A stretch of DNA of 9,726 bases, taken from contig NCRO01000153.1 of the NCBI GenBank assembly GCA_002849045.2, forward strand, positions 1-9,726, read 5' to 3'. Source of the stretch: Candidatus Sediminicultor secundus (GTDB taxonomy: Bacteria > Atribacterota > JS1 > SB-45 > 34-128). Below, piece by piece: positions 1 to 7,723 of the stretch. Under the pieces are notes generated by a model. That model had not been told where the DNA came from, ran no database searches, and worked only from the letters and a program-made list of their open reading frames with translations. The translations under genes were made by a program, and so were the position numbers. How positions within the stretch are numbered: position 1 is the stretch's first letter; every line of letters begins with the position of its first letter.

Positions 1-184
1 TCGGTTAAGAAGCCATAATCGTCTGTTGCCAGCCTTAATTTGTCAGCTAACTTTTTTGCCCCCTTACTGGGGACCATAGCCATAGCCAGAACAACCAGGT
101 CTGCCGAAATCTCAATTTTTCTTCCGGTTAGCGTATCCGCTCCCCAGACTTTGATCTTATCTCCATCTTTGAATATTTTAGAAA
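1..184. repeat. Left arm of a perfect 184-bp inverted repeat (probable chimeric contig end)
   Basis: Compared in blocks of ten along its whole length, this stretch is the exact reverse complement of 1187-1370, with no mismatch. It is therefore antisense hdrA sequence. A plus-strand reading frame happens to run through it into hdrA, but the roughly 48 residues it would encode are antisense translation and not part of HdrA. The match ends at the four bases GAAA (181-184), which belong to both sides of the join; short shared bases like this are typical of template-switch chimeras. It carries no transposase and no insertion-sequence features. Confidence 0.93.
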
Positions 185-1764
185 AAGTAAAGTTAAATAA
201 ACCTCTCGCTCCTCTAAGTGTCCCCATTACTAAAAGAGCACTGGTTATCGGAGGGGGAATAGCTGGTATTCAAGCCTCCTTAGATATTGCTGATAGTGGG
301 TATGAAGTTATCTTGGTAGAGAAAAACCAGTCAATTGGAGGGCATATGCTTCAACTTTCAGAGACTTTTCCTACACTTGATTGTCCACAATGTATTGCTA
401 CTCCAAAGATGGTACAGGTTGGTCAGCATCCAAGGATAAAGCTTCTCGCTTATTCGGAAGTAGAAGAAGTCTCCGGTTATGTGGGAAATTTTAAAGTGAA
501 AATTAGAAGAAAAGCCTCTTTTGTTAACTGGGATAAATGCACCGGCTGTGGTCTTTGTATGGAAAAATGTCCGGTGAGAGTTCCTTCAGAATTTAATGAG
601 TTTTTGGCTAAAAGAAAAGCTATTTATACTTTATTCCCCCAGGCTGTTCCTAATAAACCGGTGATTGACAGTAGTAATTGCCTTTATTTTACTAAAGGAA
701 AGTGTAGGGTCTGTGAGAAGAATTGCTCCCTAAAAGCTATTAATTTTAAGCAAAGGGATTCTTTGGTTGAAGAAAAAGTAGGAGCAATTATTGTAGCTAC
801 CGGTTTTGACCTTATGAATAAAGCTGAAATTAGTGAATGTGGATACGGAAAATATAAGGATGTTATTGATAGCTTACAGGTAGAGAGGCTTCTTGCCCCT
901 GCTGGTCCTACAGAAGGTATACCTTATAGACCATCCGATGGTAAAATTCCTAAAGAGGTGGTATTCATTCAATGTGTGGGCTCCCGAGACCCAGAGCATT
1001 ATTATCCATACTGTTCAAAGATATGTTGTATGTATACTGTGAAGCAGGCTATGCTTTATAAACATGCTGTTCCTGATGGTCAGGCTTATGTATTTTATAT
1101 GGATATTCGATGCAATGGAAAAGGGTATGAAGAATTTCTTCAGAGAGGAATAGAAGAAGATCGAATTCTTTATTTAAGAGGCAGAGTTTCTAAAATATTC
1201 AAAGATGGAGATAAGATCAAAGTCTGGGGAGCGGATACGCTAACCGGAAGAAAAATTGAGATTTCGGCAGACCTGGTTGTTCTGGCTATGGCTATGGTCC
1301 CCAGTAAGGGGGCAAAAAAGTTAGCTGACAAATTAAGGCTGGCAACAGACGATTATGGCTTCTTAACCGAAGCTCACCCTAAACTTCGTCCTGTTGAAAG
1401 TCTTACCGCCGGCTATTTCCTTGCTGGCGCTGCTCAGGCACCAAAAGATATTCCTGAAACTGTTGCTCAGGCATCCGGAGCCGCAAGTAAGGTAGACAGC
1501 CTTTTCTCTAAGGATGAATTATACCATGAACCAATTATCGCCAATGTTGATGAGGAAGTCTGTGCGGGATGTGGTATTTGCGAAGTTCTTTGCCCCTATT
1601 CAGCTATTGAAATAGATAAGCAAGAGAAAGTTGCCAAGATAAATCCAGCTTTATGCGAAGGCTGTGGGACTTGTTGTGCTGCCTGTCCCTCTGGAGCCCT
1701 TGAATTAAAAGGATTTAGAAGAGAACAAATATTATCAATGATAAAGGTATTTACAGAGGTGTAA
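181..1764 (+). CDS. hdrA: CoB-CoM heterodisulfide reductase-like iron-sulfur subunit A (HdrA), 5'-truncated
   Basis: HdrA is the flavoprotein core of Hdr complexes. Its FAD takes electrons from the hydrogenase side and splits them between ferredoxin and the HdrBC-type branch in the cytoplasm. The frame shows a Rossmann FAD motif (VIGGGIAGIQA, from about 247), the HdrA-typical TLDCPQCIATPKM segment, an inserted ferredoxin-like region (CTGCGLCMEKCP near 538, then further Cys up to about 729), the QCVGSRDPEHYYPYCSKICC block (near 970-1029), and two C-terminal [4Fe-4S] motifs (CAGCGICEVLCP from 1561 and CEGCGTCCAACP from 1654). The authentic part is about 527 residues; family members usually run near 650, so roughly the first 100-130 residues, including the N-terminal cluster domain, are missing. 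Translation before about 181 is antisense and should be ignored. The downstream mvhD starts two bases after the stop. Confidence 0.93.
   Translation, partial: EKVKLNKPLAPLSVPITKRALVIGGGIAGIQASLDIADSGYEVILVEKNQSIGGHMLQLSETFPTLDCPQCIATPKMVQVGQHPRIKLLAYSEVEEVSGYVGNFKVKIRRKASFVNWDKCTGCGLCMEKCPVRVPSEFNEFLAKRKAIYTLFPQAVPNKPVIDSSNCLYFTKGKCRVCEKNCSLKAINFKQRDSLVEEKVGAIIVATGFDLMNKAEISECGYGKYKDVIDSLQVERLLAPAGPTEGIPYRPSDGKIPKEVVFIQCVGSRDPEHYYPYCSKICCMYTVKQAMLYKHAVPDGQAYVFYMDIRCNGKGYEEFLQRGIEEDRILYLRGRVSKIFKDGDKIKVWGADTLTGRKIEISADLVVLAMAMVPSKGAKKLADKLRLATDDYGFLTEAHPKLRPVESLTAGYFLAGAAQAPKDIPETVAQASGAASKVDSLFSKDELYHEPIIANVDEEVCAGCGICEVLCPYSAIEIDKQEKVAKINPALCEGCGTCCAACPSGALELKGFRREQILSMIKVFTEV
1187..1370. 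repeat. Right arm of the 184-bp inverted repeat, inside hdrA
   Basis: This is the native copy. It reads in frame as HdrA protein with normal flanks on both sides, whereas its inverted copy at 1-184 interrupts the gene. The two arms are about 1 kb apart. The absence of any divergence argues for a very recent event or an artefact rather than an old duplication. Confidence 0.93.
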
Positions 1765-1766
1765 AG

Positions 1767-2192
1767 TTGTTTGAACCAATAATTATTGGATTCTGCTGCA
1801 ATTGGTGTGCCTATGCAGGGGCTGATTTAGCGGGAATAAATAGAAATCAATATCCACCCAACATTAGAATGATAAGAGTAATGTGTTCGGGAACAATCGA
1901 ACCATTGTATGTGGTAAAGGCACTTAAGGAGGGAGCTGACGGAGTATTTATAGGCGGATGCCATCCCGGTGATTGCCATTATCAAAATGGGAATTATAAA
2001 ACCCAAAGAAGAATAGTTTTATTAAAAAGAGCCATCTCGGAAATTGGGCTAGATCCAAGAAGGATTCGATTAGAATGGGTTTCAGCTGCTGAAGGGCAGA
2101 GATTTGCCAAAGTAATAACCGAGTTTACAGAAGAAATAAGGAAATTAGGACCTAATCCTTTAAAGCTAAATGGAGTAAAAAATGACGACTAA
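1767..2192 (+). CDS. mvhD: F420-non-reducing hydrogenase delta subunit MvhD ([2Fe-2S] electron carrier to HdrA)
   Basis: MvhD links the [NiFe] hydrogenase to HdrA through a [2Fe-2S] cluster. The 141-residue protein is the usual length for stand-alone MvhD and has the family Cys set: C10, C11 and C14 (GFCCNWCAYAGAD), C40 (VMCSGTIEP), C65 and C70 (GGCHPGDCHYQNGN). The start is a TTG two bases after the hdrA stop, with a GAGGTG ribosome site at 1756-1761 and a 5-nt spacer; the first residues (FEPIIIGFCCNWC) align as expected for the family. The 3' end overlaps mvhG by 11 nt, so the two are probably translationally coupled. The gene lies between HdrA and the hydrogenase subunits, the classic mvhDGA order. 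Confidence 0.95.
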   Translation: MFEPIIIGFCCNWCAYAGADLAGINRNQYPPNIRMIRVMCSGTIEPLYVVKALKEGADGVFIGGCHPGDCHYQNGNYKTQRRIVLLKRAISEIGLDPRRIRLEWVSAAEGQRFAKVITEFTEEIRKLGPNPLKLNGVKNDD

Positions 2193-3186
2193 AAAGAAAT
2201 TAAAATTAGCCATTGGTTTAGGTTCAACCTGTTCGGGTTGTGATATTGCTATTTTAGATTTAGGAGGGAAATTATTAGAGTTAATAGGTTTAGCTGATAT
2301 AGTATTCTGGCCAACTGCTTTTGATTTTAAATATTCAGATTTAGAAAAATTAAAAGACAAAGAAATTGATATTACCCTTTATCACGGAACCATACGAACG
2401 ACAGAGCATGAGGAAATTGCACATATTTTAAGGAAGAAATCTAAAGTGTTAATAGCTTTTGGTTCTTGCTCTTGCTTCGGCGGAATTCCCGGTCTTTGTA
2501 ATCTAACTGATAAACAACAGATATTCAATACAGTTTATTCTAAAAGCTTATCTACAGTAAATAAGAGGGGCATTTTTCCTGAAGAAAAAATATTAATCGA
2601 TAAAAATAAATCTATCACCTTGCCTCATTTGTATAATACAGGGAGGCCTTTAAAAGATTTGGTAAAGGTGGATTATTTTATTCCAGGATGTCCTCCTCCT
2701 ATGCAGTTAATAGAGGGATTAATTCCCTTAATGAAAGATGTTCTTGGAGGTGCTCAATTACCGAAAAAGGGAACAGTTTTTGGCTCTGCGAAAACTTTAT
2801 GTGATGAATGCCCTTTAAAAAGAGAAAATAAGATGATTTCGAAGATAGTTAGTCCGACGATAACTGCTAATATTGATCCTGAAAGATGCTTGTTGGAACA
2901 AGGAATATTGTGCATGGGTCCTGTTACTCGAGGTGGCTGTGAGGCTAAATGTATAAATGTATTAATGCCTTGCAGAGGTTGCATGGGACCAAATTCAGAA
3001 ATAGAAGATCAGGGAGTGAAGATGATTTCTGCAATTGCTTCGATTTTAGGAGCGGAGAATGAGGAAAATTTAACTGACCAGAAAATTGAAGACCTTTTAA
3101 GCGGAATTAAAGATATTTTCGGGACTTTCTATCGCTTTACTTTACCTGATGCACTACTGAATAAAAAAGTGAAAGAGAGAAGGTGA
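2182..3186 (+). CDS. mvhG: [NiFe] hydrogenase small subunit, group 3c-like (MvhG)
   Basis: This is the iron-sulfur subunit that carries electrons from the NiFe site to MvhD. Proximal-cluster ligands are visible as C17 and C20 (STCSGCDIA), C96 or C98 in FGSCSCFGGIPG, and C170 (PGCPPP). The C-terminal third holds ligands for two more clusters: C207, C210, C236, C244, C253, C257, C264 and C267 (CDECP, CLLEQGILC, CEAKC, CRGC). At 334 residues it is close to the family length, perhaps with a slightly longer tail. There is no twin-arginine signal peptide and no membrane segment, which fits a cytoplasmic group 3 enzyme. The ATG at 2182 is supported by GGAG at 2172-2175. Residues of about 115-150 (IFNTVYSKSLSTVNKRG and onward) look like the variable insertion seen in this group. 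Confidence 0.94.
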   Translation: MTTKKKLKLAIGLGSTCSGCDIAILDLGGKLLELIGLADIVFWPTAFDFKYSDLEKLKDKEIDITLYHGTIRTTEHEEIAHILRKKSKVLIAFGSCSCFGGIPGLCNLTDKQQIFNTVYSKSLSTVNKRGIFPEEKILIDKNKSITLPHLYNTGRPLKDLVKVDYFIPGCPPPMQLIEGLIPLMKDVLGGAQLPKKGTVFGSAKTLCDECPLKRENKMISKIVSPTITANIDPERCLLEQGILCMGPVTRGGCEAKCINVLMPCRGCMGPNSEIEDQGVKMISAIASILGAENEENLTDQKIEDLLSGIKDIFGTFYRFTLPDALLNKKVKERR

Positions 3187-3193
3187 GGAGCAA

Positions 3194-4702
3194 TTGTCAA
3201 AAATTTCCAATCAAAAAACAAATTCAAAATCCAGAAGAATTACCATTGGTCCAATTACCAGATTAGAGGGAGAAGCAAAAATTGAAATTTTTTTAGATAA
3301 AAAAGGGAATGTGGAGGATACTTATTTTCAAATTGTAGAACTTCGGGGTTTTGAAAAATTTTGTGAAGGAAGACCAGTTGAGGAATTGCCTCGAATAACC
3401 TCAAGAATTTGCGGAGTCTGTTCTGGAGCGCATCATATTGCTGCTTGTAAAGCACTTGATGGAGTTTATGGAGTAAATCCTCCTTCTGCCGGTAAGAAAT
3501 TAAGAGAGTTATTTTATTGTGCACATTCATTACACAGTCATTTAGCTCATGTCTTTGCATTGGCTGCTCCCGACCTTGTACTTGGATTTAATGCCCCGAA
3601 AGAAAAAAGAAACATTTTTGGAGTAATTGAGAAATTGGGCCTGGAGTTAGGAAAAAAAGTTTTAATTGCTCGGGGATATGCCCAAAAGATTCAAGCTATA
3701 ATTGGTGGGAGCCAAGTACACGCTACAGGAGGAATGGCAGGAGGTTTAAGCAAGCCTTTAAACGAAGATAGTAGAAAAGAAATTGAAAAAATGTCTGAAG
3801 AATTATTAGAATTTGCCAAGATTAGTTTGGATTTATTTAAAAAGATTATTTCAGATAATAAAGAAATTAAGGAAATATTGGATAGTAAAGATTATTCTCT
3901 TCAGACTTATTATATGGGTATGGTAGATGACCAGGAAAAAGTAAATTTATATGATGGCGATATTAAAGTAGTTGACTCGCAGGGAAAAGAATTTATTAAG
4001 TTTAAAGCAAAAGATTACCTTTCTCATATCGAAGAACGTGTCGAACCCTGGACGTATGTTAAATTTCCTTATTTAAAGAATATTGGTTGGAAGGGTTTAG
4101 TTGAGGGAATGGACAATGGGATTTATAGAGTTGGACCTTTAGCCAGATTAAATGTGGCAAAGGGCATGGCTACTCCTTTAGCCAATCAAGCTTGTCAAGA
4201 AATGTATGAATTATTGGGAGGAAAACCTTTACATTCTGCTTTAGCTCTTAACTGGGCGAGAGTTGTGGAAATTGTATATATTGCTGAGAGAATAAATGAG
4301 CTGGTAAAAGATAAAGAAATAACCGATAAAAAAGTAAGAACAATACCCGAAGGGATAGTTGGAGAAGGCGTGGGATGTGTCGAAGCGCCAAGAGGCACTT
4401 TGTTCCATCATTATATTGCTGATGAACAAGGTATAGCGAAAAAAGTTAATTTTATTGTAGCTACAACTCATAACAATGGTCCTATATGTATGTCTATAAA
4501 AAAAGCAGCCCAAAGGGTAATTAAAAATTTTAGGGTAGATGATGGATTATTGAATTTGATAGAAGTGGCTTTTAGAGCATATGATCCTTGCCTTGCTTGT
4601 GCCAGCCATTGTTTGCCCGGACATATGGCGATGAAAGCAAATATTTATAATTCCGATAAGAAGTTAATAAATGAAATTATTAGAAAGGAAAAAGTCAGAT
4701 AG
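3194..4702 (+). CDS. mvhA: [NiFe] hydrogenase large (catalytic) subunit, group 3c-like (MvhA)
   Basis: This subunit holds the NiFe(CN)2CO site that oxidises or evolves H2. Both metal-ligand motifs are intact: RICGVCSGAH (R71, C73, C76, H80) near the N-terminus and DPCLACASH (D464, C466, C469, H472) near the C-terminus. The opening GPITRLEGEAKIEI is the usual N-terminal motif. After H472 there is a 30-residue extension of the kind removed by a maturation endopeptidase once nickel is inserted, and a protease of that kind is encoded immediately downstream. The start is TTG at 3194, seven bases after the mvhG stop. AAGGTG and AGGAG lie at 3180-3190, giving spacers of 8 or 3 nt. At 502 residues it is within the family range. 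I see no broken motif. Confidence 0.95.
   Translation: MSKISNQKTNSKSRRITIGPITRLEGEAKIEIFLDKKGNVEDTYFQIVELRGFEKFCEGRPVEELPRITSRICGVCSGAHHIAACKALDGVYGVNPPSAGKKLRELFYCAHSLHSHLAHVFALAAPDLVLGFNAPKEKRNIFGVIEKLGLELGKKVLIARGYAQKIQAIIGGSQVHATGGMAGGLSKPLNEDSRKEIEKMSEELLEFAKISLDLFKKIISDNKEIKEILDSKDYSLQTYYMGMVDDQEKVNLYDGDIKVVDSQGKEFIKFKAKDYLSHIEERVEPWTYVKFPYLKNIGWKGLVEGMDNGIYRVGPLARLNVAKGMATPLANQACQEMYELLGGKPLHSALALNWARVVEIVYIAERINELVKDKEITDKKVRTIPEGIVGEGVGCVEAPRGTLFHHYIADEQGIAKKVNFIVATTHNNGPICMSIKKAAQRVIKNFRVDDGLLNLIEVAFRAYDPCLACASHCLPGHMAMKANIYNSDKKLINEIIRKEKVR
4684..4692 (+). promoter_or_regulatory. Likely ribosome binding site for the maturation protease (AAAGGAAAA)
   Basis: A purine-rich AAGGAA core lies inside the end of mvhA, with about 6-9 nt before ATA at 4699. 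It supports initiation at 4699 even though no ATG, GTG or TTG is available. Coupling to mvhA translation through the overlapping ATAG is also possible. Confidence 0.4.
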
Positions 4703-5190
4703 AAAAAGTAAGTATATTAAAAACACTATTTTTAGGTATAGGCAATACTATTCGCGGTGATGATGGGATAGGCATTTATATTGCAGAAGAGATTAAAAAG
4801 AAGTTAGTCAATAAAAAAAATAATGTAACTGTAATTAGCACCGAAACAGCCGGTTTAAACCTTTTAGAATTAATAGTCGGGTATTACAAGCTTATTATTG
4901 TTGATTCAATTCAAGTTAATAAAGATAATGAATTAGGACATATTTACGAGTTAGAAGTTAATCAAATAAACTCATCAAATAGTCATTTTAATTCTCATGA
5001 TATTGATTTTTTAAAATTATTTAAGATAGGAAAAAAACTTGGGATAAAATTACCGAAAGAGATAAAAATTTACGGGATTGGCATCTTTCTCGTAAAAGGA
5101 TTTGGGCAGAAATGTAATCCCCGATTACATAAAATGATACCTGATATAGCCCAATATATTATTAATAAAGAATTATCTTTGGAAGAATAA
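4699..5190 (+). CDS. [NiFe] hydrogenase maturation endopeptidase (HycI/HoxW/FrcD-type), non-standard start
   Basis: This protease checks nickel insertion and clips the C-terminal extension of the large subunit. The frame encodes about 163 residues and shows the family signatures: LFLGIGNTIRGDDGIG near the N-terminus with the nickel-sensing Asp, LIIVDSIQ in the middle with the second Asp, and FNSHDIDFLKL with the conserved His. The end resembles other members (YGIGIFLVKGFGQKCNPRL, then a final helix). The frame is open from 4684, but the first standard start codon lies deep in the gene. The best candidates are ATA at 4699, which overlaps the mvhA TAG as ATAG and is preceded by AAAGGAAAA, or ATA at 4714. 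Either start fits the family, in which LxLGIGN begins within about 10 residues of Met. The gene is real by homology; the start may be a rare ATA codon or a base error. Its substrate is almost certainly MvhA just upstream. Confidence 0.88.
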   Translation: MEKVSILKTLFLGIGNTIRGDDGIGIYIAEEIKKKLVNKKNNVTVISTETAGLNLLELIVGYYKLIIVDSIQVNKDNELGHIYELEVNQINSSNSHFNSHDIDFLKLFKIGKKLGIKLPKEIKIYGIGIFLVKGFGQKCNPRLHKMIPDIAQYIINKELSLEE

Positions 5191-5218
5191 ATTAAACAGT
5201 AAAAAAGGATTGTTTGTT

Positions 5219-5571
5219 ATGATAGTTACCTACCATCACCTTGTAATTTAGGAAGACATTCGGGGATATGTGAAGAGCCAAGAGAGATGATTAAAAAGTT
5301 TTCTCCTCATTTCGTAGAAATGGAAAAAAACCGCGAGAATGCTCACTGCTGTGGTGCTGATGGAGGTGTAAGGGGAACATTTACAAGGCTTTCCATTGAT
5401 ATGGCAAAAGATAGATCGAAAGAAGCGATAGATAAGAAAGCCGATATTCTTCTTACTGAATGCTTCTCCTGTTTACATGATTTCAAGAACGCTAAGAAAA
5501 GAAAGCAAAATATTAAGATCTATAATATTTCTGAATATCTTTCGATTTTAATGGATGGGGGTGAAAAATGA
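5219..5571 (+). pseudogene. 3' remnant of a CCG-domain (HdrB/HdrD-like) iron-sulfur protein, frame broken
   Basis: CCG domains bind the non-cubane [4Fe-4S] clusters of HdrB/HdrD and occur in related oxidoreductases. One complete motif, C-X34-CC-X36-C-X2-C, is present: Cys at 5242 in PCNLGRHSG, HCCGADGGVRG near 5344, and ECFSC ending near 5472. The intact frame contains an ATG at 5287, but this lies downstream of the first motif Cys, so a start there would lose it. The sequence upstream also reads as CCG protein: ATG at 5219 gives MIVTYH in another frame, and adding one C at about 5240 joins this to PCNLGRHSG. That would give about 118 residues with an AAAAAAGGA ribosome site at 5201-5209. Family proteins normally carry two CCG motifs and further N-terminal sequence, none of which is here. 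The stop overlaps sucC as ATGA. It could be an eroded HdrB/D partner of HdrA. Confidence 0.75.
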
Positions 5572-6704
5572 AGATTTACGAATTCCAGGCTTATGAGATT
5601 TTTACTAAGAGGGGAATACCTTCTCCTTGGGGTGAGGTTGCTAAAACAAGTGAAGAAGTTAAAAAAATAGCTGAAAAGCTGGGTAGACCCGTAGTCGTAA
5701 AAGCGCAAGTGCTGGTAGGAGGAAGAGGAAAGGTGGGAGGTATAAAGCTTGCTTCTACTCCAGAGGAAGCTTATAGGGCAGCTGAGAGGATTTTAAACTC
5801 TAAGCTTAAAGGTATTTTAGTTAAAAGAGTGTTTGTCAAGGAGTCTGTATCTATTAAAGAGGAGTATTATTTAGGAGTAACCGTAGATAGAGCTCAAAAA
5901 AGGGTTGTGGTTATGGTAAGTCCTGCTGGGGGAGTAGACATAGAAGAGGTAGTCAGAACCAATCCTGGGAAAATATTTAAATTTTATGTCAACCCCTTAC
6001 TTGGATTTAAAAGCCACGAGGCCAACGAACTTGCTTCAGCTCTCACCAAAGATAAAAACTTAGTTAAAGGGATAGCTAAAATCCTTTCCGGTCTTTACCG
6101 TATTTTTGAAGAAATGGACTCTTCTTTGGTAGAGGTAAACCCTTTAGTAATTACCAAAGAAGGGTCTCTCTTTGCCCTTGATGCCAAGATTATATTTGAT
6201 GATAATGCTCTCTACAGACACCCAGAAATAAGTAGCTTAAGGGATTTAGAGGTAGAAGACCCTCTTGAGGTGAGAGCAAAAGAAGCAGGGGTAAGCTATG
6301 TTAGACTCGAGGGAAATATTGGCTGTATAGTAAATGGAGCCGGTTTAGCTATGGCTACTATGGATCTGGTAAAACATTACGGAGCCGAGCCAGCTAATTT
6401 TTTAGATGTAGGAGGAGGAGCAAGTTCACAGCAGGTAGGTAAGGCGCTGGATATTGTTTTATCCGATGAGCAGGTGAGGGCTGTTCTTGTTAATATATTT
6501 GGTGGAATCACCAGATGTGATATTGTTGCCGAAGGCCTTATTCAAGCTCTCTCTAAGAGAGAGATGAACTTACCTTTAATTATTAGGCTTACTGGAACTA
6601 ATGAAGAAGAAGGTCGAAAAAAGCTGAAGGGTATAAAAGGAATCTTCTTAGCAGCCACTATGAGTGAGGCAGCAAAAAAAGCGATGGAGGTGGTGAAAAG
6701 TTGA
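5568..6704 (+). CDS. sucC: Succinyl-CoA ligase (ADP-forming) beta subunit
   Basis: With SucD it interconverts succinyl-CoA + ADP + Pi and succinate + ATP + CoA; it could equally act on a related acyl-CoA. The 378-residue protein is of normal length. The ATP-grasp half (about 1-225) shows [11 protein letters not shown] (45-55), the metal-binding VEVNPL (188-193) and LDAKI (204-208). The C-terminal CoA-ligase half shows [11 protein letters not shown] (256-266), FLDVGGGA (278-285), [11 protein letters not shown] (308-318) and [10 protein letters not shown] (340-349). ATG at 5568 overlaps the preceding stop as ATGA and follows GGGGG at 5557-5561. The stop overlaps the sucD start as TTGA, the usual coupling of the two subunits. 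All core motifs are intact. Malate-CoA ligase is a less likely alternative in the same family. Confidence 0.94.
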   Translation: MKIYEFQAYEIFTKRGIPSPWGEVAKTSEEVKKIAEKLGRPVVVKAQVLVGGRGKVGGIKLASTPEEAYRAAERILNSKLKGILVKRVFVKESVSIKEEYYLGVTVDRAQKRVVVMVSPAGGVDIEEVVRTNPGKIFKFYVNPLLGFKSHEANELASALTKDKNLVKGIAKILSGLYRIFEEMDSSLVEVNPLVITKEGSLFALDAKIIFDDNALYRHPEISSLRDLEVEDPLEVRAKEAGVSYVRLEGNIGCIVNGAGLAMATMDLVKHYGAEPANFLDVGGGASSQQVGKALDIVLSDEQVRAVLVNIFGGITRCDIVAEGLIQALSKREMNLPLIIRLTGTNEEEGRKKLKGIKGIFLAATMSEAAKKAMEVVKS

Positions 6705-7580
6705 GTATACTAGTTGATTCTAATACGCGTGTATTAGTTCAAGGCATAACCGGTAGAGAGGGAAGTTTTCATACGCGGCAGATGTTAGATTATGGAACAA
6801 AGGTAATTGCAGGGGTAACTCCAGGCAAAGGAGGACAACAAATAGAAGGGGTTCCTGTTTATGATACAGTTAAGGAAGCTGTTGGAGATATGGCGGCAAA
6901 TACTTCCATTATTTATGTTCCTGCTCGATTTGCTACTGAGGCTATCTATGAAGCAACAGATGCCGGAATAAAACTAATAGTTTGTATTACAGAAAGTATC
7001 CCTACTTTGGATATGGTTAAAGCCTGTTATTACGTGAAGCAAAAGGGTTCAAAGTTAATTGGGCCTAATTGTGCTGGAGTAATTAGCCCGGGGAAGGTAA
7101 AAGTAGGGATTATGCCCGGTTCTATCCACAAAGAGGGAAATTTAGGGATAGTCTCCAGAAGTGGCACTCTTACTTATGAGGTGGTTTGTAATTTGACTAA
7201 AAATGATTTTGGCCAGTCAACCTGTGTAAGTATTGGAGGGGATCCGGTAATCGGTTCTTCTTTTATTGATATTCTTGAACTTTTTTGAAGAAGATTCTCA
7301 AACTAAAGCAATTGTTTTAATTGGCGAAATTGGGGGAACTGATGAGGAAGAAGCAGCAAAATTTATCCATTCAAAAATGAGAAAGCCCGTTGTTGCTTTA
7401 GTTGCAGGAAAAACAGCTCCTCCAGGAAAAAGAATGGGACATGCAGGAGCTATAATCTCTGGAGGAACAGGTACAGCCGAAGAAAAGATAAAGACTTTTC
7501 AGAAGTTTTCTATTTCTGTAGCTGAAAGTCCTCTACAGGTTGTAGATTTAGTCTCAGCAGTTTTAGATGAAAGGGATTAA
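6701..7580 (+). pseudogene. sucD: Succinyl-CoA ligase alpha subunit, single-base frameshift at 7281-7286
   Basis: SucD carries the phosphohistidine and the CoA-binding site. The first frame (6701-7288) encodes [26 protein letters not shown] and [13 protein letters not shown], then hits TGA just after FIDILELF. Homology continues without a gap in the next frame from GAAGAAGAT ([17 protein letters not shown]) through [17 protein letters not shown], with the active-site His codon at 7440-7442, to the stop at 7580. Removing one T from the T6 run at 7281-7286 gives one frame of 292 residues, the normal SucD length, so the lesion is a single extra base. It could be a sequencing or assembly error, a recent null mutation, or be bypassed by slippage at TTT-TGA. 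Start is TTG at 6701 with GGAGGTGG at 6686-6693. If the lesion is real, SucC has no local partner. Confidence 0.92.
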
Positions 7581-7671
7581 AGATGAGTGGCGAAAAATAA
7601 AACTAAAAGGGATTGATTAGGAAAGGTATGGCTATCTTCTTCTTCATAAAGAACAAAACTAAAAAAATTGT
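7581..7671. other. Short intergenic region after sucD, no gene seen
   Basis: Only five- to fifteen-codon frames are present (for example ATG at 7629 running to the TGA at 7674-7676), with no recognisable product. I see no convincing rho-independent terminator for the sucCD operon here. Confidence 0.6.
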
Positions 7672-7700
7672 TTGACTACTGAGGGTTTTTAATATATTAT
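7672..7700 (+). promoter_or_regulatory. Sigma-70 type promoter for the pyrR leader
   Basis: TTGACT at 7672-7677 and TATTAT at 7695-7700 are separated by exactly 17 nt; each differs from consensus at one base. The predicted transcript start, at about 7706-7709, falls just ahead of the first attenuator hairpin, which is where an attenuated leader should begin. The region is very AT-rich, so chance -10 matches are common, but the -35 and spacing make this one credible. Confidence 0.7.
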
Positions 7701-7723
7701 TAAAAAAAATAAAATAAAAATTA

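Noticed and set aside
40..180. A plus-strand HdrA N-terminus starting at ATG 40
   Set aside because: This stretch is the reverse complement of internal hdrA sequence; the residues do not resemble the HdrA N-terminal domain and the frame is open by chance.
1..1370. Inverted repeat as the ends of a transposon or invertible promoter element
   Set aside because: The interior is ordinary hdrA coding sequence with no transposase or recombinase, and one arm is native coding sequence.
2166..4513. Several minus-strand frames of 60-100 codons inside mvhG and mvhA (for example 2754-2984, 3255-3560 and 4241-4513)
   Set aside because: They lie opposite strongly conserved hydrogenase coding sequence, have no recognisable motifs and look like chance antisense frames.
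7281..7288. Programmed +1 frameshift like that of prfB
   Set aside because: TTT-TGA could slip, but there is no upstream Shine-Dalgarno-like stimulator next to the site as in prfB, and sucD is not known to use recoding; a homopolymer indel is simpler.
7629..7676. Leader peptide of 15 residues (MAIFFFIKN...)
   Set aside because: It lies upstream of and into the predicted -35 box, lacks codon features of an attenuator peptide, and the PyrR-type leader explains regulation without it.
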